Notes: a model not told the origin generated them from the letters alone. Positions 48,701 through 57,625 are shown, numbered from the stretch's first letter. The stretch is 64,000 nucleotides of DNA from Pseudomonas entomophila (GCF_029478665.1 NZ_JARPQB010000002.1:1-64000), one strand, 5' to 3'. Translations and numbers: made by a program.

Positions 48701-51169
48701 ATGGCCAAGCCCCTGCAGGAGTACCAGCGCAAGCGCGACTTCAACGCCACGCCCGAGCCGGCTGGCAAACGCGCCAGACCGCGCTCGGCCCACGCGCTGC
48801 AGTACTGTATCCAGAAGCACGATGCCAGCCACCTGCACTACGACTTTCGCCTGGAGCTCGACGGCACCCTGAAAAGCTGGGCGATCCCCAAGGGCCCCTC
48901 GCTCGACCCCAAGGTCCGGCGCCTGGCGGTGCACGTGGAGGATCACCCGCTGGACTACGCCAATTTCGAAGGCCACATCCCCGAAGGCCATTACGGCGCT
49001 GGCGATGTGATCGTCTGGGACCGCGGCGTCTGGGAGCCCGAAGGCGACCCGCGCGAAGCCTATGCCAGGGGCAAGCTGCGCTTCCGCCTGCGGGGCGAGA
49101 AGCTGTCGGGGGTCTGGAACCTGTTCCGCACCCACCTGGCCGGCAAGAAGGAGCAGTGGATGCTGGTCAAGTCCCATGACGGACAGGCGCGCAGCGAAAC
49201 CGACTACAGCATCGTCGAGGCCCTGCCGGACAGCGTGCTGAGCGAGCGCACCCTGCCGCCACGGCGCCCGGCCAAGGCGACCACTGCCACGCGCAAGCGC
49301 AAGGCCGGCCGGCAAGCCCTGCCGGAGCGGCTCCAGCCACAACTGGCGACGTTGGTCGATTCCCCACCCAGCGGCGACTGGCGTTACGAAGTCAAGTTCG
49401 ACGGCTACCGGATCCTGGCGCGCATCGACGGTGACGACATCCGCCTGTTCACCCGCAATGGCCACGACTGGAGCGCGAAGATGCCCCGTCAGGTCAAGGC
49501 GCTCAAGGCGCTGGGGCTCGACGCGGCGTGGCTGGACGGCGAAATGGTGGTGGTCGGCGACAATGGTGTGGCTGATTTCCAGGCGTTGCAGAACGCCTTC
49601 GATACCGAGCACGACGAACGTATCACCTATTACCTGTTCGACCTGCCCTGGCTGGGCGATGAGGACCTGCGCGAACTACCGCTTCAGGCGCGTCGCGCCA
49701 CCCTGGCCAAGCTGCTGGAAGACAACGCTTCGCCGCTGCTCAGGTACTCCTCCGATTTCAAGGAGCCGGTCGACTCGCTGCTCGACAGCGCCTGCCGGCT
49801 GGAACTCGAGGGGCTGATCGGCAAACGTGCCGACAGCCCCTACGTCGGCCGACGCAGCAGCGACTGGATCAAGCTCAAGTGCAAGCAGCGCCAGGAATTC
49901 GTGATCGTCGGCTACACCGACCCCAAGGGCAGCCGCCAGGGGTTCGGCGCCCTGCTGCTGGCCCTGCACGACCCTGACAGCGGCCAGCTGCGCTACGCCG
50001 GCAAGGTCGGCACCGGCTTCAGCGCCACCACCCTGGGCAGCATACTCGCCCGCCTGAAACCGCTGCAGACCGTCAAGCCGCCCTTGGCCAGCCCCCCCAC
50101 CGGGGCCGAAGCCCGCGGCGTGCACTGGCTCAAACCGCAGTTGCTGGCAGAAGTCGCCTATGCCCAGATGACCCGCGAAGGCATCGTGCGCCACGCGGTG
50201 TTCCACGGCCTGCGCGACGACAAACCCGCCACCGCCATCGACCTGGAGCAAGCGATGCCCGCCAAGCGTGCAGCACAGACATCCTCCGAGGGCCTGGGCA
50301 GCCTGCGCCTGACCCACCCCGAGCGCGTGGTCGATGCAACCATCGGCGCCACCAAGCGCGAGGTCGCAGAGTACTACGCCCAGGTCGCCGACCAGCTGCT
50401 GCCACAGCTCAAGGATCGGCCTGTAGCCCTGGTCCGGGCACCGGATGGCCTGGGCGGCGAGCTGTTCTTCCAGAAGCACGCCGGCCAGTTGCATATCCCC
50501 CACGTGCTCAGCTTCAGCAAGGCCCAGGCCGGCCAGGCGGCGATGGTGCTCAACCGCGCAGACAGCCTGCTGGGCGCGGTGCAGATGAACACGCTCGAAC
50601 TGCATACCTGGAACGCCACCACCAAGGACTTCGACCAGCCCGACCGCTTCATTCTCGACCTCGACCCTGATCCCGCGCTGCCCTGGAAGGCCATGCTCGA
50701 GGCCACGCAACTGACCCTCACCCTGCTCGACGAGCTGGGCCTGAAGGTGTTTCTCAAGACCAGCGGCGGCAAGGGCATGCACCTCGTCGTGCCGCTGACC
50801 CGGCGTGCCGGCTGGGACGAGGTGAAGGACTTCAGCCATGCCTTGGTCGAGCACATGGCCGGCCTGTTCCCCGATCGCCTCAGCGCCGTGTCCGGGCCGA
50901 ACAACCGGGTCGGGCGGATCTTTATCGACTACCTGCGCAACGGCAAGGGCGCCACCACCGTCGCGGCTTACTCGCTGCGCGCCCGAGAGGGCCTGCCGGT
51001 GTCGGTGCCGATCTGGCGCGAGGAATTGACTCAGCTCAAAGGTGCCAACCAATGGAACATCGGCAACCTGCACGAGCGCCTTGCCCAGGTCGACGACCCA
51101 TGGTCCGAGATAGTCAGGACCCGTCAATCGATCACCGTGCGCATGCGCAAGCAACTGGGGATCGATTGA
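48701..51169 (+). CDS. ligD: DNA ligase D for non-homologous end joining
   Basis: The protein has 822 residues with all three LigD modules. A 3'-phosphoesterase domain spans about 1-160 (HDASHLHYDFRLELDG, DHPLDYANFEGHIPEGHYGAG). An ATP-dependent ligase domain has the nucleotidyl lysine K232 in VKFDGYR and spans about 200-500. A primase-polymerase domain at about 530-822 has the metal-binding FILDLDPDP (D653, D655) and SGGKGMH. It repairs double-strand breaks with Ku, which is encoded convergently 0.3 kb away. The stop overlaps the next ATG (TGATG). Confidence 0.96.
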   Translation: MAKPLQEYQRKRDFNATPEPAGKRARPRSAHALQYCIQKHDASHLHYDFRLELDGTLKSWAIPKGPSLDPKVRRLAVHVEDHPLDYANFEGHIPEGHYGAGDVIVWDRGVWEPEGDPREAYARGKLRFRLRGEKLSGVWNLFRTHLAGKKEQWMLVKSHDGQARSETDYSIVEALPDSVLSERTLPPRRPAKATTATRKRKAGRQALPERLQPQLATLVDSPPSGDWRYEVKFDGYRILARIDGDDIRLFTRNGHDWSAKMPRQVKALKALGLDAAWLDGEMVVVGDNGVADFQALQNAFDTEHDERITYYLFDLPWLGDEDLRELPLQARRATLAKLLEDNASPLLRYSSDFKEPVDSLLDSACRLELEGLIGKRADSPYVGRRSSDWIKLKCKQRQEFVIVGYTDPKGSRQGFGALLLALHDPDSGQLRYAGKVGTGFSATTLGSILARLKPLQTVKPPLASPPTGAEARGVHWLKPQLLAEVAYAQMTREGIVRHAVFHGLRDDKPATAIDLEQAMPAKRAAQTSSEGLGSLRLTHPERVVDATIGATKREVAEYYAQVADQLLPQLKDRPVALVRAPDGLGGELFFQKHAGQLHIPHVLSFSKAQAGQAAMVLNRADSLLGAVQMNTLELHTWNATTKDFDQPDRFILDLDPDPALPWKAMLEATQLTLTLLDELGLKVFLKTSGGKGMHLVVPLTRRAGWDEVKDFSHALVEHMAGLFPDRLSAVSGPNNRVGRIFIDYLRNGKGATTVAAYSLRAREGLPVSVPIWREELTQLKGANQWNIGNLHERLAQVDDPWSEIVRTRQSITVRMRKQLGID

Positions 51170-51417
51170 TGGAGCGCGTGGTGGACCTGCTGCAATGGCC
51201 CGCCATGCTGCTGACCGTCGCGGCAGCATGGTGCATCGGTTCGCGCCTCCCACGCCGAAGACGCATCGGCTTCTGTTGCTTCATCGGCAGCAACGTACTG
51301 TGGGTGGTCTGGGGCTGGCAGGTGCAGGCCTGGGCGCTGATCGTCCTGCAGTTCTGCCTGTGCGCCATGAACCTGCGTGGCTGGAAGAAGAATACCCAAG
51401 GAGCGCCTGGCCCATGA
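51169..51417 (+). CDS. Small membrane protein coupled to ligD
   Basis: The product is 82 residues with two to three hydrophobic segments (WPAMLLTVAAAWCIG, FCCFIGSNVLWVVWGWQVQAWALIVLQFCLCAMNL). It starts at the ATG overlapping the ligD TGA, so it is translated by coupling. The function is unknown. Confidence 0.7.
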   Translation: MERVVDLLQWPAMLLTVAAAWCIGSRLPRRRRIGFCCFIGSNVLWVVWGWQVQAWALIVLQFCLCAMNLRGWKKNTQGAPGP

Positions 51418-51467
51418 ACTACCTGAGGGGACTGGAGGGGCAACTACCGTAGTGACCGGGCAACAGA

Positions 51468-52304
51468 CTATGACGCTTTGCGCGGTCGCTTGGCCGCCGG
51501 TTTCTTCGCCTTGGTCTTGCCGCCAAGGCTGCGCTTGAGCAGCTCGGTAAGGTCGATGATGTCCGCGCCCTTCTCCGCCGTCGCACCCTCGCCTTTGTCC
51601 ACGGTCTCGATCTTGCCCTTGCTGGCCTTCTCCTCCACCAGGTCGAGGATGGTCTGGCGAAACGCATCATGGTACTCGTCGGGTGCCCATGGCCCGCTCA
51701 TGTCTTGCACCAGCTTCCTGGCCATGTCCAGTTCGCGCTTGTCCAGCTTGCTGTCGGTCACACTTTTGTCCAGTTCCAGCGAATCCAGGCCACGCACCTC
51801 CTCGGGCCAGCGCAGGGTGATCATCACCAGCGCATCCTCCAGGGGGCGCAGCAGCGCCAGGTGCTGGCGGGTGTGCAGCACCACGGTGGCCAGCGCCACC
51901 TTGCCTGTGCTGCGCAAGGTCTCGCGCAGCAAGGCGTAGACCTTGCCGCCGCGGCGGTCGGGGCTCAGGTAGTAAGGCGTGTCGAACTGTTGCAGCGGGA
52001 TGTCCCCGGCGTCGACGAAGGAAAAGATATCGATGGTCTGGGTCGCCTCGGGCCGGGCCTTGCGAATTTCCTCCTCGCTGATCACCACATAGCGGCCCTT
52101 CTCAAACTCCACGCCCTTGACGATGTGCTCCTTGTCGATCTCCTTGCCAGTCACCTTGTTCACCCGCTTGTAGCCCACCGGCTCCATGCTGCGCTTGTCG
52201 AGCCAGTCGAAATCCACCCGCTCGGTGCGCACGGCGGTGTTGAGGGAGACGGGGATGTGCACGAGGCCGAAGCTGATCGCGCCTTTCCAGATTGCCCGGG
52301 CCAT
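51468..52304 (-). CDS. ku: Ku protein for non-homologous end joining
   Basis: The product is 278 residues. The bacterial Ku core is evident from MARAIWKGAISFGLVHIPVSL, YKRVNKVTGKEI, FSFVDAGDIPLQQFDTPYYL and LLRETLRSTGKVALATVV. The Lys/Ala-rich tail (KTKAKKPAAKRPRK) probably binds DNA and recruits LigD. It forms a homodimeric ring on DNA ends. It is convergent with ligD and its coupled membrane-protein gene. Confidence 0.95.
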   Translation of the reverse strand: MARAIWKGAISFGLVHIPVSLNTAVRTERVDFDWLDKRSMEPVGYKRVNKVTGKEIDKEHIVKGVEFEKGRYVVISEEEIRKARPEATQTIDIFSFVDAGDIPLQQFDTPYYLSPDRRGGKVYALLRETLRSTGKVALATVVLHTRQHLALLRPLEDALVMITLRWPEEVRGLDSLELDKSVTDSKLDKRELDMARKLVQDMSGPWAPDEYHDAFRQTILDLVEEKASKGKIETVDKGEGATAEKGADIIDLTELLKRSLGGKTKAKKPAAKRPRKAS

Positions 52305-52313
52305 GGTCGGCTC

Positions 52314-52451
52314 CTACGCATCGAACGGTTGGCCGGGCTGGCTGTAGCGCAGCGCGCCGCAGCGTTCGCAGCACTGGCAGTCAAGCCCGGCAATTTCCCG
52401 GACCAGCAGGCTGCGCCACTGGCAGCCACGCAACAGGCAGACGAGTTTCAT
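52314..52451 (-). CDS. Cys-rich small protein (PSPA7_2676-like)
   Basis: The product is 45 residues, MKLVCLLRGCQW at the start and then CQCCERCGALRYS, with seven cysteines including a CxxC likely to bind metal. It matches the small pseudomonad Cys-rich family of this type. GGGAGG precedes the ATG at 52451. It ends 9 bases before the Ku start codon on the same strand, so it may lead the ku transcript. Confidence 0.65.
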   Translation of the reverse strand: MKLVCLLRGCQWRSLLVREIAGLDCQCCERCGALRYSQPGQPFDA

Positions 52452-52530
52452 CAGCCACCTCCCTGGCCCGCACATGAGGCTCTTACTAGGAGTGACTGTG
52501 CGGCGCGGCCAAGGTTTATTCGACTTTGCC

Positions 52531-52611
52531 CTATGGCAGTGGATTCCCCCCGACTTCCCCGGTGATATAGCTCGACTCCTGGCTGGCCAGCAGCACGTAC
52601 AGCGAATTGAA
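52531..52611 (-). pseudogene. C-terminal fragment of a short-chain dehydrogenase
   Basis: The - strand frame reads NSLYVLLASQESSYITGEVGG and then a stop. This resembles the end of SDR general-stress oxidoreductases, where (Y/F)VxLAS-x2-SSY(I/V)TGE precedes the final GG. Nothing upstream in the frame continues the SDR; it runs into the BIME. It is a relic cut off by rearrangement. Confidence 0.5.
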
Positions 52612-52642
52612 GTCGCGCCCACTGAACGCAGGAGTCAGAAAA

Positions 52643-52723
52643 ATGAACAGTCCATTCTTGAAACTCGCAGGCATCACCCTGGTGATGGGCCTGCTGATAA
52701 CAGGCGTTGAACTGCGCCGATGA
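52643..52723 (+). CDS. Short hydrophobic peptide
   Basis: A 26-residue frame (ATG at 52643, GGAG 8 bases before it) encodes one membrane span (FLKLAGITLVMGLLITGV) ending in LRR. Its TGA is the first triplet of the neighbouring REP. Such tiny membrane peptides are often real but missed. No homologue is recalled. Confidence 0.4.
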   Translation: MNSPFLKLAGITLVMGLLITGVELRR

Positions 52724-52873
52724 GATCGAGCGCCGCATATGCGCCGCATCGCGGATGAATCCGCTCCTACACGTGGCCATGACCGATAGGCCATGACAGG
52801 TGCGGCACGTTGCAACCGATGTAGGAGCGGATTCATCCGCGATGCGCCGCGCGGGCGGCGCTCGATCTCATGG
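52721..52873. repeat. BIME: inverted REP pair with conserved linker
   Basis: REPs at about 52721-52771 and 52822-52873 face each other. Linker pieces 52772-52791 and 52798-52816 are inverted copies of those in the BIME at 7.5 kb. A type II tail follows (52873-52915). Confidence 0.8.
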
Positions 52874-52944
52874 ACGCCGCAAGAATCCCGGCGGGCATCT
52901 GGCGGCCCTGATGCGGTCACGCCCCTGCGTCCAAAAACCTTTGT

Positions 52945-53000
52945 CTGTATGTCTTGGCAAGACAATGCGTTTGCTTTGTATGCATTTAAACATCAATCCA
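52945..53000. repeat. 56-bp direct repeat, copy 2 (upstream of the DsbA-family gene)
   Basis: This is the partner of 46163-46218 in the same orientation, with 44 of 56 bases identical and no gaps. It ends 42 bases before the DsbA-family ATG. Confidence 0.7.
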
Positions 53001-53042
53001 TGCGCGATAAGATTTCGGCCCTGTCGTCAATGGAGTTCCCTC

Positions 53043-53681
53043 ATGAGCAAGACCCTCGTCTACCTCTTCGATCCGCTGTGTGGATGGTGCTATGGCGCAG
53101 CTGGGCCTTTGCCGCAGATCCTGGCGAGCACGGGTGTCCACTTGCACCTGATCCCGACGGGACTGTTCGCCGGCGACGGCGCCCGCGCCATGGACGACGG
53201 TTTCGCGGCCTATGCCTGGAGCAACGACCAGCGTATCGAGCGCTTGACTGGGCAAGTGTTCAGCGAACGCTACCGCGATCATGTGCTCGCTGACCGGAAC
53301 CAGGTATTTGACAGCGGCCCCTTTACCCTGGCGCTTTGCGCCGTGAGCCTGAGCGCACCCGACCACGAGTTCGAAGCGCTCAAGGCGATCCAGGCGGCGC
53401 GTTATGTCGACGGCCTGGATGTGACCCAACTGGACACCTTGGTACAGGTGCTGGGTAACCTCGGCCTGGAGGCCGCCGCCGAGCGTATCGCGCATCCGGA
53501 CGACGCCCTGCTCCAGTTCAACCGAGATCGTGTCACCGAGGGGCGTGCCATGATGCGCAGGTTTGGCGCTCAAGGCGTTCCGACATTCGTCCTGCAACAA
53601 GAGAACGTCGCCCCACGGTTGTTGAAGGCGGGTGCTATTTTTTCGGATCCTGAAGCGTTCGTCCGCGAATTGAACGACTGA
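53043..53681 (+). CDS. DsbA-family thioredoxin-fold protein
   Basis: The protein has 212 residues with a CGWC active site near the N-terminus (YLFDPLCGWCYGAAGPLPQIL) and the cis-proline loop GVPTFVL. There is no signal peptide, so it is a cytoplasmic DsbA/FrnE-like oxidoreductase, a group linked to oxidative or arsenic stress. Its promoter region repeats that of the LysR gene at 46 kb, suggesting control by that regulator. Confidence 0.87.
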   Translation: MSKTLVYLFDPLCGWCYGAAGPLPQILASTGVHLHLIPTGLFAGDGARAMDDGFAAYAWSNDQRIERLTGQVFSERYRDHVLADRNQVFDSGPFTLALCAVSLSAPDHEFEALKAIQAARYVDGLDVTQLDTLVQVLGNLGLEAAAERIAHPDDALLQFNRDRVTEGRAMMRRFGAQGVPTFVLQQENVAPRLLKAGAIFSDPEAFVRELND

Positions 53682-53752
53682 GCATTGCGCCCCTCCCCAC
53701 GCCACCTCAATCAGTCGTTACCTCGGCGGTAGTATCTGCTGGCAGTGCGCCT

Positions 53753-54361
53753 TCAGACGATCGGATAACGCTTGAACAGGTCAGTCGCTTCCAGCCGTGC
53801 GGCATGGGCCTTGAGGGCCGGGAAGTCGTCGGCCTTGACCACCTCCGGCAACATCAGTTGCATGAACGACCAGACCACGGCCGTCGTGAGTGCAGCCTGG
53901 TCTGGACGTTCGCCGTGCGATTGATGTGCAGCCCAATGCTTTTCCAGTTCGGTGCAGGCCGCCAGCATTTGCCCGGTGACGCGCTCGACCCATGGCAGGT
54001 GAAGCTTTTCCGCCGGACGTACCCTGTGCTCATAGACGATCTGCACAGCCTTCTCGCACGCCGCCAGCGCGAACCCCAACGTGCTGAAGGCTACGGCCAA
54101 CGCCTGCGGCTGCTGTGGCAACAATGTATTGGCGGGGCCGCTTAGGGTCTCGAAATAGTCGATGATCAGCGTCGAGTCCATGAGTACCGCGCCGTCGTCC
54201 AGCACCAGCGTCGGCGTCTTGACCACCGGGTTGATCCGGGCGAATGCCTCGAACGTGTTGAATACCGACAGCGGATCATGCTCGAACTTTACACCCAGCA
54301 GATCCAGGGAAATCGCCACGCGACGCACATAAGGCGAGTCCAGCATGCCAATGAGTTTCAT
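53753..54361 (-). CDS. Glutathione S-transferase
   Basis: The protein has 202 residues. The thioredoxin-like N-terminal domain begins MKLIGMLDSPYVRRVAISLDLLGV, with the glutathione-binding VVKTPTLVLDDGAVLMDSTLIIDY (cis-Pro and the Asp-Ser pair). A helical C-terminal domain follows. It is a cytoplasmic conjugating or reducing enzyme of unknown substrate. It is convergent with the DsbA-family gene. Confidence 0.9.
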   Translation of the reverse strand: MKLIGMLDSPYVRRVAISLDLLGVKFEHDPLSVFNTFEAFARINPVVKTPTLVLDDGAVLMDSTLIIDYFETLSGPANTLLPQQPQALAVAFSTLGFALAACEKAVQIVYEHRVRPAEKLHLPWVERVTGQMLAACTELEKHWAAHQSHGERPDQAALTTAVVWSFMQLMLPEVVKADDFPALKAHAARLEATDLFKRYPIV

Positions 54362-54516
54362 CCATTACCTTCCTTAGTTCATTGAACGATTTGTCATCAT
54401 AGAACCATTCCCTTGCCTCACACGCAAAACTCCTTGTCCCACCGACCGCTTTTTCCCATCGCTCCCGGTGCCCAGAATCCGCCCCTGACATGACTTCCCC
54501 TTCAGGAGAACCCGGA

Positions 54517-55452
54517 TTGCACTACTTCAAACCCCTGCTGCTGACCCTGGCCCTGGCCACCGCCGCCCAAGCCACCCTGGCCGCCGACTGGCAAGATTCC
54601 CCCTACGGCAAGAACGACGAGATCGGCGCCGCCAACCTGCTCACCCCTGACGTGGTCAAACAGGCCGTAAGCCTGGTCAAAACCGGCAAGACCTACCCCC
54701 TCGCCGTCCCCGTCAGCAAGGACCTGCCCGCCTTCCGCCACCGCAGCTTCCACCTCTACAACATCCAGCCCGGCGAACAGGCCGGCCAGACCCTGGGCAA
54801 GAACAAGTTCAGCTTCAACGATGAGCTGGTCAACGGCTGGACCGGCGTTGGCACCCAGCTCAACGGCATCGGCCACATCGGTATCGACAACGTCTACTAC
54901 AACGGCAACAAGGCCGCCGACTTCGTCACCGTCGAAGGCGTGACCAAGCTCGGCGTGGAGAAAGTACCGCCCATGGTCACCCGCGGCGTGGTGCTGGACA
55001 TGACCGCCCACTACGGCAAGGCCATCGTGCCGGGCGGCACCTCCTTCACCGTCAACGACATCAAGGCGGTGCTGAAGCAGCAAGGCATCACCCTGCGCAA
55101 GGGCGACGTGGTGCTGTTCAACACCGGCTGGCTGGAGCTGATCGGCAAGGACAACCAGCAGTTCCTCGCCACCGAGCCGGGCATCGACCTGCCGGCGGCC
55201 GAGTGGCTGGCCGACCAGGGCATCGTCGCCTTCGGCGGTGATACCTGGGCCTCGGAGGTGTACCCGAACCCCACCGGCGAGGAGTTCCCGGTCAACCAGT
55301 TCATGCTGGCCAAGCGTGGCATCTACAACCTGGAGCTGATCGATACTCGCGCGCTGGTGCGTGACAAGGCCTTCGAGTTCTTGTTCGTGCTGGGCCAGCC
55401 GCTGTACAAGGGGTCGACCCAGGTCAACATCAACCCAGTGGCGATCCACTGA
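54517..55452 (+). CDS. Secreted cyclase-family (kynurenine formamidase-like) protein
   Basis: The product is 311 residues if it starts at TTG 54517, which has AGGAGA at the right distance and gives a clean signal peptide (HYFKPLLLTLALATAAQATLA). The ATG at 54490 adds nine residues and lacks a site. The family fold is seen in DEIGAANLL, WTGVGTQLNGIGHIGIDN (metal region), RGVVLDMTAHYG, RKGDVVLFNTGW and GIVAFGGDTWASE. Members are metal-dependent amidohydrolase-like enzymes. This variant lacks the full HxGTHxDAPxH motif, so activity is uncertain. Confidence 0.8.
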   Translation: MHYFKPLLLTLALATAAQATLAADWQDSPYGKNDEIGAANLLTPDVVKQAVSLVKTGKTYPLAVPVSKDLPAFRHRSFHLYNIQPGEQAGQTLGKNKFSFNDELVNGWTGVGTQLNGIGHIGIDNVYYNGNKAADFVTVEGVTKLGVEKVPPMVTRGVVLDMTAHYGKAIVPGGTSFTVNDIKAVLKQQGITLRKGDVVLFNTGWLELIGKDNQQFLATEPGIDLPAAEWLADQGIVAFGGDTWASEVYPNPTGEEFPVNQFMLAKRGIYNLELIDTRALVRDKAFEFLFVLGQPLYKGSTQVNINPVAIH

Positions 55453-55829
55453 TCATCCAGCCTCAAGTACCGTGCCCGTTGTTTGCAATGGGCACGCTCG
55501 CGATCAGCAGGCCCTTCAAGGTGTTCGACGTCAGCGTTGCAGCGCCTATGAGATCGAGCGCCGCCCGTGCGGCGCATCGCGGATGAATCCGCTCCTACCT
55601 CGGTTGCAACGTGCCCTGGCATGACTGGCCCGGAACGAACCTGTAGGAGCGGATTCATCCGCGATGCGCCGCGCGGGCGGCGCTCGGTCTCCGCGGCACT
55701 GCAAGGCTTGCGGCAGGCACCTGGCGGCCCACCTCCCCCTGCGCGAAAGAGATAGCCGTAATGACGATCGCAGGCTAGCCAACGGGGAGCTGCCCTAGTA
55801 AAACTCAAGGCTGTCCCCCTGGAGGTCTC
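55453..55829. other. Intergenic region dominated by a BIME
   Basis: These 377 bases contain a type I tail (55512-55547), the BIME at 55547-55694, a type II tail (55688-55735) and the LysR leader. No gene is supported. Confidence 0.6.
55547..55694. repeat. BIME: inverted REP pair
   Basis: The REP halves at about 55547-55598 and 55641-55694 face each other, with TTGCAACGTGCC in the linker as in the 7.5-kb BIME. Different tails flank the two ends, showing that both tail types can belong to one element. Confidence 0.8.
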
Positions 55830-56732
55830 ATGCAGGATCTACGTCAGTTGCGCTACTTCGTCGCTGTCGCCGAATGCGAAAACGTCGGCCGCGCGGCGGA
55901 GCAGCTTCATATCTCCCAATCCCCCTTGAGCCGGCAGATCGCCCAGCTCGAGGACCACCTCGGCCTGGCGCTGTTCGAGCGGCGCAACCAGCGCCTGTTC
56001 CTGACCGCCGACGGTCGCACCTTCCTGTCCGAAGCCCGTGGCCTGCTCAAGCACGCCGAGCGCCTGGAATCGCTGGGCAAGCGCCTGGGCCGTGGCGAGG
56101 AAGGCGGGCTGTGCATCGGCTACGTCAACCACGCCATCCATGCCGGCGTGCTGCCCGGCGCGGTGCGGGCGATCCGCGGTGAACGCCCGAACATTCACAT
56201 CGCCCTCTACAACATGACCCCGCGCGAACAGTTCGAGGGCCTGCGCCAGCGCAGCCTGGACATCGCCCTGGTCTGCGAGCCCCCGCCCGACAACGACCCC
56301 GACCTGCGGGCCCACCCGGTGCTGGACGACCCGATGCTGCTGGCCATCCCCGCCGAGCACCCGCTGGCCGCCAAGACCGATCTTGCCCCCGCCGACCTTC
56401 ACGAACAGGAGTGGATCATCACCGGCGGGCAGCCCGACCAGATCAACAAGCGCGACGATTTCATCGCCCGTTGCGCCGACGCGGGCTTCACCCCGCGCCT
56501 GTCGCTGGAGGCCACCGACCCGCTGAGCGTGCTCGGCCTGGTGTCCGCCGGGCTGGGCCTGGCCATGGTGCAGGGCAGCCTGTCCGCCAGTGCGGGCACT
56601 ACCGTGGTATTGCGCAAGCTTGAGTGGTTCAGCCCTTGCGTGCAGCTGTGGGCGGCCTGGCACCAGGTCGACCTGCGGCCGATCGTGGGGGTATTCCGCG
56701 AGCGCGTGCTGGCTCTGGCCGACCAGACCTAG
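55830..56732 (+). CDS. LysR-type transcriptional regulator
   Basis: The protein has 300 residues with helix-turn-helix LRQLRYFVAVAECENVGRAAEQLHISQSPLSRQIAQLE and a BenM/CatM-like effector region (GYVNHAIHAGVLPGAVRAIR). GGAGG precedes the ATG. It lies 95 bases ahead of an SDR gene in the same direction and could regulate it and the SRPBCC gene. Confidence 0.9.
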   Translation: MQDLRQLRYFVAVAECENVGRAAEQLHISQSPLSRQIAQLEDHLGLALFERRNQRLFLTADGRTFLSEARGLLKHAERLESLGKRLGRGEEGGLCIGYVNHAIHAGVLPGAVRAIRGERPNIHIALYNMTPREQFEGLRQRSLDIALVCEPPPDNDPDLRAHPVLDDPMLLAIPAEHPLAAKTDLAPADLHEQEWIITGGQPDQINKRDDFIARCADAGFTPRLSLEATDPLSVLGLVSAGLGLAMVQGSLSASAGTTVVLRKLEWFSPCVQLWAAWHQVDLRPIVGVFRERVLALADQT

Positions 56733-56827
56733 AAGGTCTTAATTCAGTCGAATCAAGTCTTTTACAGTCTGGTCGTGCATCACTAGCATGGCTCCCATCG
56801 ATGCAACTCATCCACAGGAGCCATTCC

Positions 56828-57625
56828 ATGAACATCGACCTCGGCGGGCGTACCGCCATCATCAGCGGCTCGACCGGCGGTATCGGCCTGGCCATCGCCC
56901 GTGGCCTGGCCCGCGCCCATGCCGACGTGGTCATCGCCGGCCGTAGCCAGAAGTCGGTCGACGCCGCCCTGGCCGAACTGCGCGCCCAGGGTGGGCGTGG
57001 CCAGGTACACGGCGTGATCGCCGACCTGGCCACTGCCGAAGGCGCCCAGGCGCTGATCGCCGCTCACCCGCGTGCCGACATCCTGGTCAACAACCTGGGC
57101 ATCTATGACGACGTCGATTTCTTCGACGTCGCCGACAGCGAGTGGGCCCGCTTCTACGACACCAACGTGCTGTCCGGCGTACGCCTGGCGCGCCACTACG
57201 CACCGGGCATGGTCGAGAAAGGCTGGGGGCGGATCCTGTTCATCTCTTCGGAGTCCGGCGTCGCCATCCCGGCCGACATGATCAACTACGGCGTGACCAA
57301 GGCCGCCAACCTCGCCGTCTCCCATGGCCTGGCCAAGCGCCTGGCCGGTACCGGGGTCACCGTCAACGCCGTGCTCCCCGGCCCGACCCTGACCGATGGC
57401 GTCGCCAACCTGGTGGCTGAAGCCGCCAAGGCTTCCGGTCGCAGCATTCGCGAAGAGGCCGACCACTTCGTGCGCAGCGCCCGCCCGAGCTCGATCATCC
57501 AGCGCGCCGCCGAGGTCGACGAAGTCGCCCACCTGGTGGTGTACCTCGCCTCCCCTTACTCCTCCGCCACCACCGGCGCGGCCCTGCGGGTCGACGGCGG
57601 TGTGGTCGACAGCCTCGCTATCTGA
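56828..57625 (+). CDS. Short-chain dehydrogenase/reductase
   Basis: The protein has 265 residues of the classical SDR fold: the cofactor motif GSTGGIGLAIA near 14-24, NNLG for the core strand, catalytic Ser in ISSES and the YGVTK motif (Tyr and Lys). The terminal TTGAALRVDGGVV is standard. NADPH preference is suggested by AGRSQKS after strand 2. The substrate is unknown. It forms a unit with the SRPBCC gene 21 bases downstream. Confidence 0.92.
   Translation: MNIDLGGRTAIISGSTGGIGLAIARGLARAHADVVIAGRSQKSVDAALAELRAQGGRGQVHGVIADLATAEGAQALIAAHPRADILVNNLGIYDDVDFFDVADSEWARFYDTNVLSGVRLARHYAPGMVEKGWGRILFISSESGVAIPADMINYGVTKAANLAVSHGLAKRLAGTGVTVNAVLPGPTLTDGVANLVAEAAKASGRSIREEADHFVRSARPSSIIQRAAEVDEVAHLVVYLASPYSSATTGAALRVDGGVVDSLAI

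Noticed and set aside
49676..51253. 525-codon - strand ORF over ligD
   Set aside because: It is antisense to all LigD motifs, and its composition (Gly/Gln/Ala-rich) is typical of high-GC shadow frames.
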